Positions 16,072 through 24,940 of a stretch of 64,000 nucleotides of DNA are shown here, piece after piece. The translations under genes were made by a program, and so were the position numbers. Every line of letters starts with the position of its first letter. Positions within the stretch are counted from its first letter, which is position 1. The DNA comes from DATARH01 sp036268075 (GTDB taxonomy: Bacteria; Pseudomonadota; Alphaproteobacteria; ATCC43930; CGMCC-115725): assembly GCA_036268075.1 (NCBI GenBank), contig DATAUV010000060.1:1-64000 (forward strand), in the 5' to 3' direction. The notes under the pieces are model-generated. The model did not search any database. It was not told where the DNA came from and saw only the letters and a program-made list of their open reading frames with translations.

Positions 16072-16278
16072 TTACTCTGCCTTCAAGGCGACGGCCGAGG
16101 TCTTGCCCTGATTGCCGCGCTCAAGCTCATAGCTCAGCTTCTGGCCCTCATGCAGGTTGCCCATGCCCGAGCGCTCGACAGCCGAGATGTGGACGAACAC
16201 ATCCTTCGAGCCGTCGTCGGGTTGGATGAAGCCGTAGCCCTTTTGGGAGTTGAACCACTTCACGGTTCCGATAGCCAT
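16072..16278 (-). CDS. cspA: Cold-shock protein, CspA family
   Basis: A 68-aa single cold-shock domain that binds single-stranded RNA/DNA and melts RNA structure. RNP1 is KGYGFIQ and RNP2 is DVFVHISA. The C-terminal SYELERGNQGKTSAVALK is normal for the family. ATG 16278 has AAAGG seven bases upstream; a longer frame upstream is not part of the domain. The leader to the next gene is AT-richer than average, as often in csp 5' regions. Monocistronic, ended by the hairpin at 16035-16059. Confidence 0.95.
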   Translation of the reverse strand: MAIGTVKWFNSQKGYGFIQPDDGSKDVFVHISAVERSGMGNLHEGQKLSYELERGNQGKTSAVALKAE

Positions 16279-16436
16279 AGATTGCCTTTCAACGTAAATC
16301 GGCCGCCGCTCACGATCGAACGTCGGGTCAACAATCGGTATTTTTACGGAAGGCGGTTCGGCGCTCACGGTGGGAGCTACGAAATGCGTGCCGAACCAAT
16401 AGTTGACCTCTTAAATGTAGCCCCGCCGGCCCCTCA

Positions 16437-17576
16437 TTACAAGGAAGCCGCTACCCCCAGCAATTCGCCGATCTTGTCGGCGGCCTTGAGGCCGTGTCCG
16501 GTGAGCACGGCGACGGTCGTCTCGCCGGGGCGGATCGTGCCGCCGTGCAGCAAGCGGGTCAGCGCGGCGCCGGCCGTGGCCGAGGTCGGTTCGACATAGA
16601 TCCCGAGCCGGCCGAGCGCCGCGAGGGCGGGCGGGATCGCCGCCTCGCCGACCGCCACGACCCCTCCCCCGCTCGCCCGCAACGCCGCCAGCACCGCCGC
16701 GGTCCGCACCGGCCGCGCCGTCGCGATGCCGTCGGCGACGGTCGCTTGCGGCTCGAACGGCACGAAATCGGAGGCACCGGCCTTCCAGGCGATTTCGAGC
16801 GCCGAGCAGTTCGCGGCCTGGACCGCGAAGAGGCGCGGCGGCTTCAGCCCCAGCGCGGCGAACCCGCGCTCAAGGCCGAGGATGTTGCTGCCGTATCCGG
16901 TCGGCACGAGGATGTTGTCCGGCACGCGGAAGCCGAGCTGTTCCCAGATTTCGAAGGCGAGCGTCTGGGTGCCTTCGATAAAGAACGGGTGCCAGTTGTG
17001 GCTGGCGTAAAAGCTGGCGCCGCTTTCGGCCGCGGCGAGGGCGGCGGTGGTCACGTCCTGGCGCGTGCCGGGGATTGTGACCACCTCGGCGCCCGAGGCG
17101 GCGATCTGCACGATCTTGCCGCGCGGCGCGGCGGCGGGCACGTAGATGCGGCACGGGATGCCGGCGGCCGCCGCGTAGGTCGCGATCGACGATCCCGCAT
17201 TGCCCGACGAATCCTCGTGGATCGGCCCGACCCCGACCTCGATCAGATGGTTCAGCATCAGCGCCGTGCCGCGATCCTTGAACGAGCCGGTCGGCATCTG
17301 GGTTTCGAGCTTGAAATGGATCGGCGCCCCGGCCCAGTCCCGAATGACGAGCGGGGTCCAGCCTTCGCCGAGCGAGACCCGCGGCGGCGCCGTCACCCGC
17401 AGCGCCGCGCGATAGCGCCACAGCGACGCGTCGCCGGCGACGATGTCCGCGCGCCTGAGCCCCGGCCCCGGCGCGAGGTCGAGCGGGCCGCCGCAAGTGC
17501 AGCGCCATAAGGGCTTGTCGGCGTCGTGGTCGGCGCCACAGGCCGGGCAGTGATAGGTAATCGTTTGCGCCGCCAT
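16437..17576 (-). CDS. Threonine synthase-like PLP enzyme with zinc ribbon
   Basis: A 379-aa fold-type II PLP enzyme. An N-terminal zinc ribbon (C10, C13, C26, C28) precedes the catalytic domain. The PLP lysine is K100 in TGSFKDRG. SSGNAGSSIATYAAAAG holds the phosphate/substrate Asn loop and PTGYGSN the glycine loop. This layout fits archaeal-type threonine synthase (O-phosphohomoserine to threonine), but related lyases look alike and no thr genes are adjacent. GGAGGAGGG lies upstream of the chosen ATG. It is divergent from the cytochrome c gene across a 107-bp gap with 14-bp tandem repeats. Confidence 0.75.
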   Translation of the reverse strand: MAAQTITYHCPACGADHDADKPLWRCTCGGPLDLAPGPGLRRADIVAGDASLWRYRAALRVTAPPRVSLGEGWTPLVIRDWAGAPIHFKLETQMPTGSFKDRGTALMLNHLIEVGVGPIHEDSSGNAGSSIATYAAAAGIPCRIYVPAAAPRGKIVQIAASGAEVVTIPGTRQDVTTAALAAAESGASFYASHNWHPFFIEGTQTLAFEIWEQLGFRVPDNILVPTGYGSNILGLERGFAALGLKPPRLFAVQAANCSALEIAWKAGASDFVPFEPQATVADGIATARPVRTAAVLAALRASGGGVVAVGEAAIPPALAALGRLGIYVEPTSATAGAALTRLLHGGTIRPGETTVAVLTGHGLKAADKIGELLGVAASL

Positions 17577-17596
17577 CGCCGTGCCCTCCTCCGCCC

Positions 17597-17635
17597 GTGT
17601 CTGCGGCCCCGTGTCTGCGGCCCCGTGTCTGCGGC
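17597..17635. repeat. 14-bp tandem repeat, 2.8 copies
   Basis: The unit GTGTCTGCGGCCCC occurs at 17597-17610 and 17611-17624, with a partial third copy at 17625-17635. It lies between the divergent threonine synthase-like and cytochrome c genes, in both promoter regions. It is the same unit length as the junction repeats elsewhere in the window but does not carry a chain of start codons. Confidence 0.85.
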
Positions 17636-17683
17636 AAGGATACCGCTCGCCAGCACTGTCGCGATACCGCATCATCCGGCCGC

Positions 17684-18049
17684 ATGACCCGGATCGCCGC
17701 GACGCTGTTGCTGACGCTGGCCGCCCTTGCACCGCCGGCATGGGGGCAATCGGCGGGGGCTGCCGTGTTCGCCCGGTGCAAGGTCTGCCACACGCTCGAA
17801 GCCGGCGGACACAGCCCGGTCGGTCCCAACCTGCACGGACTTTACGGCCGCACCGCCGGCACCGTATCAGGCTTTACGTTCTCACCGGCGATGAAGGATT
17901 CCAAAGTCGTGTGGAGTGACGACACGCTCGGCAAGTTCCTGCGCGACCCGCAGGGCTTTATCCCCGGCAACCGGATGGGGTTTCCCGGCATCGACGACGA
18001 CAAGCGGCTTTCCGACCTGCTTGCCTACCTGAAGGAGGCGACGCGCTAG
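17684..18049 (+). CDS. Class I c-type cytochrome
   Basis: A 121-aa periplasmic electron carrier with a signal peptide ending near AWGQ. The haem site is C32-K-V-C35-H36, and the sixth ligand is probably M98 in GNRMGF. The middle (GPNLHGLYGRTAGT) is typical of the c2/c550 group. The start MTRIAATLL gives a proper signal peptide; the frame opens further upstream through the tandem repeats but without coding character. folD begins four bases after its stop. No partner oxidase is nearby, although the CO-dehydrogenase-type cluster lies in the same window. Confidence 0.9.
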   Translation: MTRIAATLLLTLAALAPPAWGQSAGAAVFARCKVCHTLEAGGHSPVGPNLHGLYGRTAGTVSGFTFSPAMKDSKVVWSDDTLGKFLRDPQGFIPGNRMGFPGIDDDKRLSDLLAYLKEATR

Positions 18050-18052
18050 GCG

Positions 18053-18940
18053 ATGGCTGAGGCGCGGCTCATCGACGGTGTCGCGCTCGCGGCCGATCTG
18101 CGCCGGCGCGTCGCCGAGGCCGTGGCGGCGATGCAGGCGCGGCATGGGGTAATGCCCGGCCTCGCCGCGGTGCTCGTCGGCGACGACCCGGCGAGCCGCA
18201 TCTACATCCGCAACAAGCAGCGCGCCTGCATCGCCGCCGGTCTCGCCTCGTTCGAGCATGAATTGCCTGGGGACGCGAGCGAGGCGGCCGTGCTGGAGAC
18301 GATCGCCGGGCTGGTGGCGGACGAGCGGGTCGACGGCATCCTCGTCCAGCTCCCGCTGCCGCCGCAGGTCGACCCGCGCCGTGTCGTCGCCGCGATCGGG
18401 CCCGACAAGGATGTCGACGGGTTCCATCCGCTCAACATGGGCCGGCTGGCGGCCGGCGAGACGGCGATGGTGCCCTGCACGCCCGCCGGCTGCATGATGT
18501 TGATCGAGACCGTCCGGCCGGATTTGACCGGGCTGGAGGCGCTGGTGCTCGGCCGCTCGTCGATCGTGGGGCGGCCGCTTGCGGCGCTGCTGCTCGACAA
18601 GGACTGCACCGTGACGCTTGCCCATTCGCGCTCGCACGACCTGGCCGATCTGTGCCGGCGGGCCGATATCCTCGTCGCCGCGGTCGGGCGGCCGCATCTG
18701 GTTCAGGGATCGTGGATCAAGCCGGGCGCAACGGTGATCGATGTCGGGATCAGCCGTGTGATCGACGCGGGCGGCGTCGCGCGGCTGCTCGGCGATGTCG
18801 ACACGGCGGCGGCAATGCCGGTCGCCGGCGCGATCACGCCGGTACCGGGCGGGGTCGGACCGATGACGATCGCGTGCCTGTTGCGCAACGCGGTGCTCGC
18901 GGCCCATCGCCGCCGCGGCCTCCCCGACCCGGCGCCCTAG
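18053..18940 (+). CDS. folD: Methylenetetrahydrofolate dehydrogenase/cyclohydrolase
   Basis: A 295-aa bifunctional enzyme interconverting 5,10-methylene-, methenyl- and 10-formyl-THF with NADP. The catalytic Y51 and K55 are in YIRNKQRAC. DGILVQLPLP, VLGRSSIVGRP (NADP loop) and PVPGGVGPMTIA are all intact. It is four bases from the cytochrome c gene, probably co-transcribed although functionally unrelated. Confidence 0.97.
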   Translation: MAEARLIDGVALAADLRRRVAEAVAAMQARHGVMPGLAAVLVGDDPASRIYIRNKQRACIAAGLASFEHELPGDASEAAVLETIAGLVADERVDGILVQLPLPPQVDPRRVVAAIGPDKDVDGFHPLNMGRLAAGETAMVPCTPAGCMMLIETVRPDLTGLEALVLGRSSIVGRPLAALLLDKDCTVTLAHSRSHDLADLCRRADILVAAVGRPHLVQGSWIKPGATVIDVGISRVIDAGGVARLLGDVDTAAAMPVAGAITPVPGGVGPMTIACLLRNAVLAAHRRRGLPDPAP

Positions 18941-19016
18941 GAACGGGCCGTCCAGGAACCGAAGCGCGAATTGCACTGTTTCTCCCATGACCTGCCTCGA
19001 AAGGGAGTGAACGGTC

Positions 19017-19403
19017 ATGTTGAGTAAGAGTGTGATGAGTCTGGCTTTTGCCGCGTCGTGCCTGGTGGCGATGCCGGCGGCCTTTGCCAATTCGACCGAT
19101 ATGCCGCCGGCCGCGGCCTCGACGCCGACCGACATGGTGACAAACGGCCCGCAAGCGGACCGGGGCGATCATTCGCGCAACTGGTCGGCGGCGCGCAACG
19201 TGCGTGAGAGCCAGCACTACGAACGCCTGCTGGCGACCAGCCCGCGGTTCCGGATGGCGCGGATGCGCAAGGAATGCGGCCCGATCACCGATCAGCAGCT
19301 CCATCAGAGCTGCATGGCCAGCTTCGGCAACGGCGGCGAGGCGATGTACGGCTCCTCGACCCCGCCGCGGCCGATCAGCAATGCGGGCGGCGCCAGCCAG
19401 TAA
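19017..19403 (+). CDS. Secreted hypothetical protein
   Basis: A 128-aa protein with an N-terminal signal peptide (hydrophobic 7-22, AFA-N cleavage region). The mature part is polar, with a Pro/Ala/Thr-rich start, a basic helix (HYERLLATSPRFRMARMRKEC) and two cysteines about 13 residues apart (KECGPITDQQLHQSC) that could form a disulfide. The tail is low-complexity. I do not recognise a family. It has a GGGAG ribosome site and is ended by a strong hairpin terminator. Confidence 0.7.
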   Translation: MLSKSVMSLAFAASCLVAMPAAFANSTDMPPAAASTPTDMVTNGPQADRGDHSRNWSAARNVRESQHYERLLATSPRFRMARMRKECGPITDQQLHQSCMASFGNGGEAMYGSSTPPRPISNAGGASQ

Positions 19404-19421
19404 GGCTTCGTCCGAGCGAAG

Positions 19422-19449
19422 AAGGCCGCCCGTCGTGGCGGCCTTTTTT
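19422..19449 (+). terminator. Rho-independent terminator
   Basis: Arms AAGGCCGCC (19422-19430) and GGCGGCCTT (19437-19445) pair perfectly with a six-base loop and run into six T's. It lies 19 bases after the stop of the secreted protein and ends that transcript. The convergent HAD gene ends just beyond it. Confidence 0.9.
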
Positions 19450-19450
19450 G

Positions 19451-20257
19451 CTATTGCCCGAGCACGTAGCGGTCGATCGCCTCGGCCCAGCCGTCTTCGT
19501 CGTTGCCGCCGGTGACGCCCTGGGCCTTGGCCTTGACGTGGTCGGGGGCGTTGCCCATCGCGATCGGGAACCCGGCCTCGGCAAACATCTCGAGGTCGTT
19601 GGTCATGTCGCCGAGCACGGCGATCTCGTCGCGCGCGAGACCGAGCCGTTCGGCCAGCAGCGAGACGATGCGGCCCTTGTTGATGCCGGGTGCGATCACG
19701 TCGCAGTAATAGGGCTGCGAGCGCGCGGCATGGGCGGCGTGGCCCAGCGATTCCCGCATGATCGCCTCGACCCTGGCGATCAAATCGTGGTCGTTGCTGG
19801 CGCCGACGATCTTGCCGACCGCGCTGAAATGCTTGTCCTCATAGGCCGGGACGACGGTAGGCGGCGTGTCGATCGTGTGGATCTCGTGGTCGACGTGGTC
19901 GCCCTCGCGATCGAGGATCACCCATTCGTTGCCGACGAAGACCCAGGTGCTGACGCCGTTTTCGTGAAAGATATCTACCGCGCGCCTGGCAGTCGCCGGC
20001 GGGATGCAGACCGCTTCGATGACACTCAAATCGGGCTCCACGATCGAGCCGCCGTTGTAGCCGCCGAAGGGCAGCGTGACGTCGAGCGCGTCGCGCATCG
20101 TCCTCAGGCCGAAAGGCGGCCGGCTGCTGCAGATCGTAAACCCGACCCCGGCCTTTTGGAGGCGGCGCACCGCCGCCACCGCCGAGGGGCGCAGCGCCTT
20201 TTCGGTCGTGACGAGGGTGCCGTCGACATCGGTGATCACGATCTTGAACCGGCTCAT
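19451..20257 (-). CDS. HAD-superfamily phosphatase, Cof type (IIB)
   Basis: A 268-aa sugar- or cofactor-phosphatase. Motif I is DVDGTL (D10, D12). Motif II is TICSSRP. The cap domain is of type C2B. Motif III/IV are INKGR and VLGDMTNDLEMF. The substrate is not fixed by the sequence. It is the last gene of the pentose phosphate operon, its ATG overlapping the rpiA stop as TGATG, which points to a sugar phosphate. Confidence 0.88.
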   Translation of the reverse strand: MSRFKIVITDVDGTLVTTEKALRPSAVAAVRRLQKAGVGFTICSSRPPFGLRTMRDALDVTLPFGGYNGGSIVEPDLSVIEAVCIPPATARRAVDIFHENGVSTWVFVGNEWVILDREGDHVDHEIHTIDTPPTVVPAYEDKHFSAVGKIVGASNDHDLIARVEAIMRESLGHAAHAARSQPYYCDVIAPGINKGRIVSLLAERLGLARDEIAVLGDMTNDLEMFAEAGFPIAMGNAPDHVKAKAQGVTGGNDEDGWAEAIDRYVLGQ

Positions 20258-20952
20258 CAGGTGCTCCGCGTTAAAACCTCGACCCCGCCGCTCGACGCCA
20301 CCACCACGGCCGAGCTGCGGCCGACGAAGAGGCCGCTCTCGACGACGCCGACGATCGCGCCGACTTGCCGTTCGAGCGTGCCGGGGTCGGCGATCCCGTC
20401 AAATCGGCAATCGACGATGTAGTTGCCGCCGTCGGTGATGAACGGCTGGTCTTCGCCGGTATGGCGCAGCGCCGGCTCGGTCCCGAGCTTGGCGAGCGCG
20501 GCGGCGGTGGATTGCCAGCCGAACTGGGCGATCTCGACCGGCACCGGCGCGCGCGAGCCGAGCCGGTCGACCAGCTTGTCGTCGTCGACGACGATGACGA
20601 ACCTCCGACTCGCCGCGGCGACGATCTTTTCGCGGAGCAGCGCACCGCCGAGGCCCTTTATGAGATTGAGCGTGCCGCGCTCGACCTCGTCGGCGCCGTC
20701 GATCGCGAGATCGAGCCGCTGATGCTCGGCAAAGCTCGCCAGCGGGATTTGGAGGCTGCGCGCCTGGGTCGCCGACCGCTCCGAGGTCGGGATGCCGACG
20801 ATCCTCAGCCCCGCCGCGACCCGCGCGCCGAGACCTTCGATGACGAAATACGCGGTCGACCCGGTGCCGAGCCCGACCACCATCCCGTCCTCGACAAATT
20901 CGATCGCGCGCAGCGCCGCCTCCCGCTTGAGCCGGTCGCGGTCGTCTGTCAC
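20257..20952 (-). CDS. rpiA: Ribose-5-phosphate isomerase A
   Basis: A 231-aa enzyme interconverting ribose-5-P and ribulose-5-P. GLGTGSTAYFVIE (phosphate loop), GIPTSERS, DLAIDGADEVE and LIKGLGGALLREK, with the catalytic Asp and Lys, are all present. The C-terminal DGGNYIVDCRF and VGVVESGLF segments are normal. Its ATG overlaps the pgl stop by four bases, so it is tightly coupled within the operon. Confidence 0.97.
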   Translation of the reverse strand: MTDDRDRLKREAALRAIEFVEDGMVVGLGTGSTAYFVIEGLGARVAAGLRIVGIPTSERSATQARSLQIPLASFAEHQRLDLAIDGADEVERGTLNLIKGLGGALLREKIVAAASRRFVIVVDDDKLVDRLGSRAPVPVEIAQFGWQSTAAALAKLGTEPALRHTGEDQPFITDGGNYIVDCRFDGIADPGTLERQVGAIVGVVESGLFVGRSSAVVVASSGGVEVLTRST

Positions 20953-21674
20953 GCGCCGTCCCTGGCCGCGCGGTCGACAAACCAGATCAGCTCGCCGACC
21001 GGGGAGAAGCGTGCCGACGGCAGGTCCTGCCGGCCGGCCAGGGCACCGGCGAGCGCGGCGGTCTTGTCGGCGCCGGCGACGAGAAACGCGGCGCTGCGGC
21101 AGCTTTCGAGCGCCGGGTAGGTCAGCGTCACCCGCGGCACCATCGGGTTGAGCCCCGGCACCGGCACCTCGACCGTCCAGCGCCGATGCTCCGCGAGCGC
21201 GGGCTTGCCCGGGAACAGCGAGGCGGTGTGGCCGTCGGGGCCGAGGCCCATCAGCATCACGTCGAAGACCGGCCGCGCCGGATCGAGCGTGTCGTGGCCG
21301 CTATAGGATTTCAGCGTCTGCTCGTAGGCGCGCGCGGCGTCTTCGAGCGATCTCGCGTGCTCGATCCCGTGGATGTTCTCGGGCGGCACCGGGACATGCG
21401 CGAGCAGCGCGTCGCGGGCCATCCCGTAATTGCTGTCGGGGTCGTCCCAGGACACGAACCGGTCGTCGCCCCAGAACCAGTGGGTCCGCGCCCACGGCAT
21501 GATGTCGCGATAGGGTTCGCCGGCGAGAAGCTGATAGAGCCGCTTTGGCGTCGACCCGCCCGACAGGCAGATCGAGAAATTTCCGGTCGAGTGGCAGGCA
21601 AGATCGGCGATCCATTGCGCCGCCCTGGCCGCGAGCGTCGCGGCGTCGGGGAAGATTTCGAGCCGTGGCGCCAT
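20949..21674 (-). CDS. pgl: 6-phosphogluconolactonase
   Basis: A 241-aa enzyme hydrolysing 6-phosphogluconolactone to 6-phosphogluconate. The family marks are LSGGSTPKRLYQLL near 40, HWFWGDDRFV near 67 and MGLGPDGHTASLFPG near 150. The start MAPRLEIFPD at 21674 is the only ATG that fits the family length. It lies five bases from rpe and overlaps rpiA, between the enzymes on either side in the oxidative branch. Confidence 0.95.
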   Translation of the reverse strand: MAPRLEIFPDAATLAARAAQWIADLACHSTGNFSICLSGGSTPKRLYQLLAGEPYRDIMPWARTHWFWGDDRFVSWDDPDSNYGMARDALLAHVPVPPENIHGIEHARSLEDAARAYEQTLKSYSGHDTLDPARPVFDVMLMGLGPDGHTASLFPGKPALAEHRRWTVEVPVPGLNPMVPRVTLTYPALESCRSAAFLVAGADKTAALAGALAGRQDLPSARFSPVGELIWFVDRAARDGA

Positions 21675-21679
21675 CTGCC

Positions 21680-22354
21680 CTACTCCCGACGCGTCGAGTT
21701 GCGGATCGCGAGGATCGCGGCGGCGTAATCCTTGACGCCGAAAATGGCCGAGCCCGCGACGATCGCGGTGGCGCCGGCCTCTATCGCCTGCCAGGCGGTC
21801 TTGCCGCTCATCCCGCCATCGACCTCGATCACCGGGTCGAGCCCGCGCGCGTCGCACCGAGCGCGCAGCGCGCGAATCTTCTCGACCATTGTCGGCAGAA
21901 AGCTCTGCCCGCCGAACCCCGGATTGACCGTCATGATCAGCACGATATCGCACAGATCGAGCACATGTTCGACCATCGCGATCGGCGTCGCGGGATTGAG
22001 CACGACCCCGGCCTTTTTGCCGACGTCGCGAATCTGGCCGAGGGTGCGGTGCAGGTGGATCGTCGCGCTCTGCTCGCAATGCACAAGCAGATGGTCCGCG
22101 CCGGCCTCGGCGAAGGCCTCGACCAGCCGCTCGGGCTCGACCACCATCAGGTGCACGTCGACCGGCTTTGCCGTCGCCCGCCGCACGGCCTCGACGACCA
22201 CGGGCCCGAGCGTCAAATTGGGGACAAAGCGGCCGTCCATCACGTCGACGTGGATCCAGTCTCCGCCGGCCGCGTCGGCCGCGCGGACCTCGTCGGCGAG
22301 GCGGCCGAAATCGGCGGAGAGGATCGACGGGGCGACGCGGACGGGGCGCGGCAT
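21680..22354 (-). CDS. rpe: Ribulose-phosphate 3-epimerase
   Basis: A 224-aa TIM-barrel epimerase acting on ribulose-5-P and xylulose-5-P. APSILSADF, HVDVMDGRFVPN, DVHLMVVEPE, MTVNPGFGGQ and EVDGGM carry the metal-binding His/Asp residues and phosphate loop. Its ATG shares one base with the zwf TGA (TGATG). A longer frame upstream would run into zwf and has no family match. Confidence 0.97.
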   Translation of the reverse strand: MPRPVRVAPSILSADFGRLADEVRAADAAGGDWIHVDVMDGRFVPNLTLGPVVVEAVRRATAKPVDVHLMVVEPERLVEAFAEAGADHLLVHCEQSATIHLHRTLGQIRDVGKKAGVVLNPATPIAMVEHVLDLCDIVLIMTVNPGFGGQSFLPTMVEKIRALRARCDARGLDPVIEVDGGMSGKTAWQAIEAGATAIVAGSAIFGVKDYAAAILAIRNSTRRE

Positions 22355-23907
22355 CAGTCGATCGGCCGCCACTGTCGGCCCGAGCGCCACAGCAATTCCT
22401 CGGCGGCGTCCGGTCCCGGCGCCCCGGCGGCGTACAGCGCCAGCGGAACGTCGCGTGCGCCCTGCCACAGATCGAGGATCGGCTGCACGATCGCCCACCC
22501 CGCCTCGACGCTGTCGGCGCGCTGGAACAGCATCGCGTCGCCGATCATGCAATCGTAGACGAGCGTCTCGTACCCGGTCGCCGGCACGGTGCGGAAATAA
22601 TCCGAATAGCGGAAATCCATCCGCACCGCGCCGAGCTGAATTTCGGGGCCGGGCTGCTTGGCGCTGAATTGCAGCGAGGCGCCCTCGTCGGGCTGAATCT
22701 GCAACGCCAGGACGTTAGGCGACAGATTATCAACCCCGGTGTCGCGAAACAGCGCAAACGGCACATTCTTGAACTGGATCGCAATCTCGGTCGTGCGCCG
22801 GGTCATCGACTTGCCGGTGCGCAGATAGAACGGCACGCCCGCCCAGCGCCAGTTGTCGATGCCCAGGCGCATCGCGACGTAGGTCTCGGTCGCGCTCTGG
22901 GGATCGACCCCGTCCTCCTGCACGTAGGCCTTGCGCGGCACGTTGCGGACGACGCCGGCGCCGTATTGCCCGCGCACGACGTTGCGGCGCACGTCGTCCT
23001 CGTCGAAATGCATGACCGCGTCGAGCACCTTCTGCTTTTCGGTGCGGACGGCGTCGGCGGCGAACGAGTTCGGCGGCTCCATCGCGGTCAGGCTCAAAAG
23101 CTGGAAGACATGGTTCGGCACCATGTCGCGCAGCGCCCCGGTGACCTCGTAGAACGCCGCGCGGTGCTCGACCCCGACCGTCTCGGCGACGCTGATCTGG
23201 ACGTGGTCGATATGGTCGCGGTTCCACAGCGGCTCGAAGATGCCGTTGGCGAAGCGCAGCGCCATGATGTTCTGGACCGTCTCCTTGCCGAGAAAATGGT
23301 CCATCCGGTAGATCTGCGACTCGTTGAGCGTCTTGAGGATTTGCGCATTCAGCGCCCGCCCCGATTCGAAATCGTGGCCGAACGGCTTTTCGATGATGAC
23401 GCGGCGCCAGGTCCCTTTCTTTTCCGTGGCGAGCCCGGCGGCGCCGAGCTGGTCGACGATCGTGCCGAAAAGCCGGCTGCCGACGGCGAGGTAGAACAGC
23501 GCGTTGCCGTCGGTTCCATCCTCCTTGTCGGCCTTGTCGATCAGCCGTTTCAGCTCCTTGTAGGTCTTGCCGTCGGTCAGGTCCCCCGACAGGTGCAGCA
23601 ACCGCTTGGCGACGAAGTCCCAGGCCTTCTTGTCGAACGGCTCGGTCTTGCCCCCCATCGCCGTGTCGGAGACGAAGGTCTTTACCCCTTCGGCGAGATA
23701 GTCGCGGAAGGCGTCGGTCGACTGCTCGGCGCGGTCGACTCCGATCAGCGAGAAATGCTCGGAGAGGCGCCCGGCCTTGGCCAGGTTGTAGAGCGCCGGC
23801 ATCAGCAGGCGTCGGGTCAAATCGCCGCTCGACCCGAAGATGACCATCGTGCAGGGCGGCGCCGTCGCCCCGCGGAGGGCGGCGACGGGGTCCTTGGTGG
23901 CGGCCAT
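22354..23907 (-). CDS. zwf: Glucose-6-phosphate 1-dehydrogenase
   Basis: A 517-aa first enzyme of the oxidative pentose phosphate and Entner-Doudoroff routes. The NADP loop GSSGDLTRR is near 25-33. EKPFG is at 173-177. The catalytic block RMDHFLGKE is at 201-209. The length is normal. It lies three bases downstream of gnd on minus. A long open frame on the opposite strand is only a GC-bias shadow. Confidence 0.98.
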   Translation of the reverse strand: MAATKDPVAALRGATAPPCTMVIFGSSGDLTRRLLMPALYNLAKAGRLSEHFSLIGVDRAEQSTDAFRDYLAEGVKTFVSDTAMGGKTEPFDKKAWDFVAKRLLHLSGDLTDGKTYKELKRLIDKADKEDGTDGNALFYLAVGSRLFGTIVDQLGAAGLATEKKGTWRRVIIEKPFGHDFESGRALNAQILKTLNESQIYRMDHFLGKETVQNIMALRFANGIFEPLWNRDHIDHVQISVAETVGVEHRAAFYEVTGALRDMVPNHVFQLLSLTAMEPPNSFAADAVRTEKQKVLDAVMHFDEDDVRRNVVRGQYGAGVVRNVPRKAYVQEDGVDPQSATETYVAMRLGIDNWRWAGVPFYLRTGKSMTRRTTEIAIQFKNVPFALFRDTGVDNLSPNVLALQIQPDEGASLQFSAKQPGPEIQLGAVRMDFRYSDYFRTVPATGYETLVYDCMIGDAMLFQRADSVEAGWAIVQPILDLWQGARDVPLALYAAGAPGPDAAEELLWRSGRQWRPID

Positions 23908-23910
23908 CGC

Positions 23911-24891
23911 TCAGTGCTTCCCCGGTTCCTGGTGACCGCCGAACTCGCGGCGCATCGCCGACAATATCTTCTCGGCGTAGGTGTGGTCCTGGCGCGAGCG
24001 GAAGCGGACGTAGAGCGCGGCGGTCAGCACGTCGGCCGGCGTCGCCTGCTCGATCGCCGCCTGGATCGTCCAGCGCCCCTCGCCGGAATCGTCGACATGA
24101 CCGGTGAAGTCGCCGAGGCTCTCGTCCTTGGCGAGCGCGATCGCGGTCAGGTCGAGGAGCCACGAGGCGACGACGCTGCCGCGCCGCCACACCTCGGCGA
24201 TGTCGGCGAGGTTGAGGTCGTAGCGGCGGTTTTCCGGGATCGCCGGCTGGTTGACGCTTTTCAGGATGTCGAAGCCCTCGGCATAGGCCTGCATCACCCC
24301 GTATTCGATACCGTTATGCACCATCTTGGCGAAATGCCCGGCGCCGGCGGGGCCGGCATGGATGTAGCCGTGCTCGACCCTCGGGTCACGGCCCTCGCGG
24401 CCGGGGGTCTTGTCGATCGTGCCGACACCGGGCGCCAGCGCCTCAAAGATCGGGTCGAGTCGGTCGACCGCCTCCTTGTCGCCGCCGATCATCATGCAAT
24501 AGCCGCGCTCCAACCCCCAGACGCCGCCACTGGTGCCGACATCGAGAAAGGTGATGCCCTTGGGCTTCAGCAGGTCGGAATGGGCGATGTCGTCGTGGAA
24601 ATTGGTGTTGCCGCCGTCGATCACGGTATCGCCGCGCCCGAGCAGCCCGCTCAGCTCTACGATCGTGTCGTGGGTGATCTTGCCGGCCGGGAGCATGACC
24701 CAGACGTTCTTGGGCGCGTCGAGCTTTTTGACGAAATCGGCGAGGTCGGTGCTGCCGGTCGCGCCCTCGCCCGCGAGGCCTTTGACGGCGTCGGCGCTGC
24801 GGTCGTAGACGACGCAACTATGACCGTGCCGCATCAGCCGGCGCACGATATTGCCGCCCATCCGGCCGAGGCCGATCATGCCCAACTGCAT
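23911..24891 (-). CDS. gnd: 6-phosphogluconate dehydrogenase, short (YqeC/GndA-like) form
   Basis: A 326-aa decarboxylating dehydrogenase giving ribulose-5-P. The dinucleotide loop GLGRMGG is at 7-13. DGGNTNFHDD, DVGTSGGVWGLERGYCMMIGG and AGHFAKMVHNGIEYGVMQAYAEG hold the substrate and catalytic Lys/Asn residues. At 326 aa it is the short NAD-preferring type rather than the 470-aa E. coli type; coenzyme choice is inferred. AGGAG lies eight bases before the ATG. Confidence 0.95.
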   Translation of the reverse strand: MQLGMIGLGRMGGNIVRRLMRHGHSCVVYDRSADAVKGLAGEGATGSTDLADFVKKLDAPKNVWVMLPAGKITHDTIVELSGLLGRGDTVIDGGNTNFHDDIAHSDLLKPKGITFLDVGTSGGVWGLERGYCMMIGGDKEAVDRLDPIFEALAPGVGTIDKTPGREGRDPRVEHGYIHAGPAGAGHFAKMVHNGIEYGVMQAYAEGFDILKSVNQPAIPENRRYDLNLADIAEVWRRGSVVASWLLDLTAIALAKDESLGDFTGHVDDSGEGRWTIQAAIEQATPADVLTAALYVRFRSRQDHTYAEKILSAMRREFGGHQEPGKH

Positions 24892-24940
24892 CGGTGCTCT
24901 CCTGTCTTCTCGATGATTGTCGCGGGGATTGTTCGCGGGA

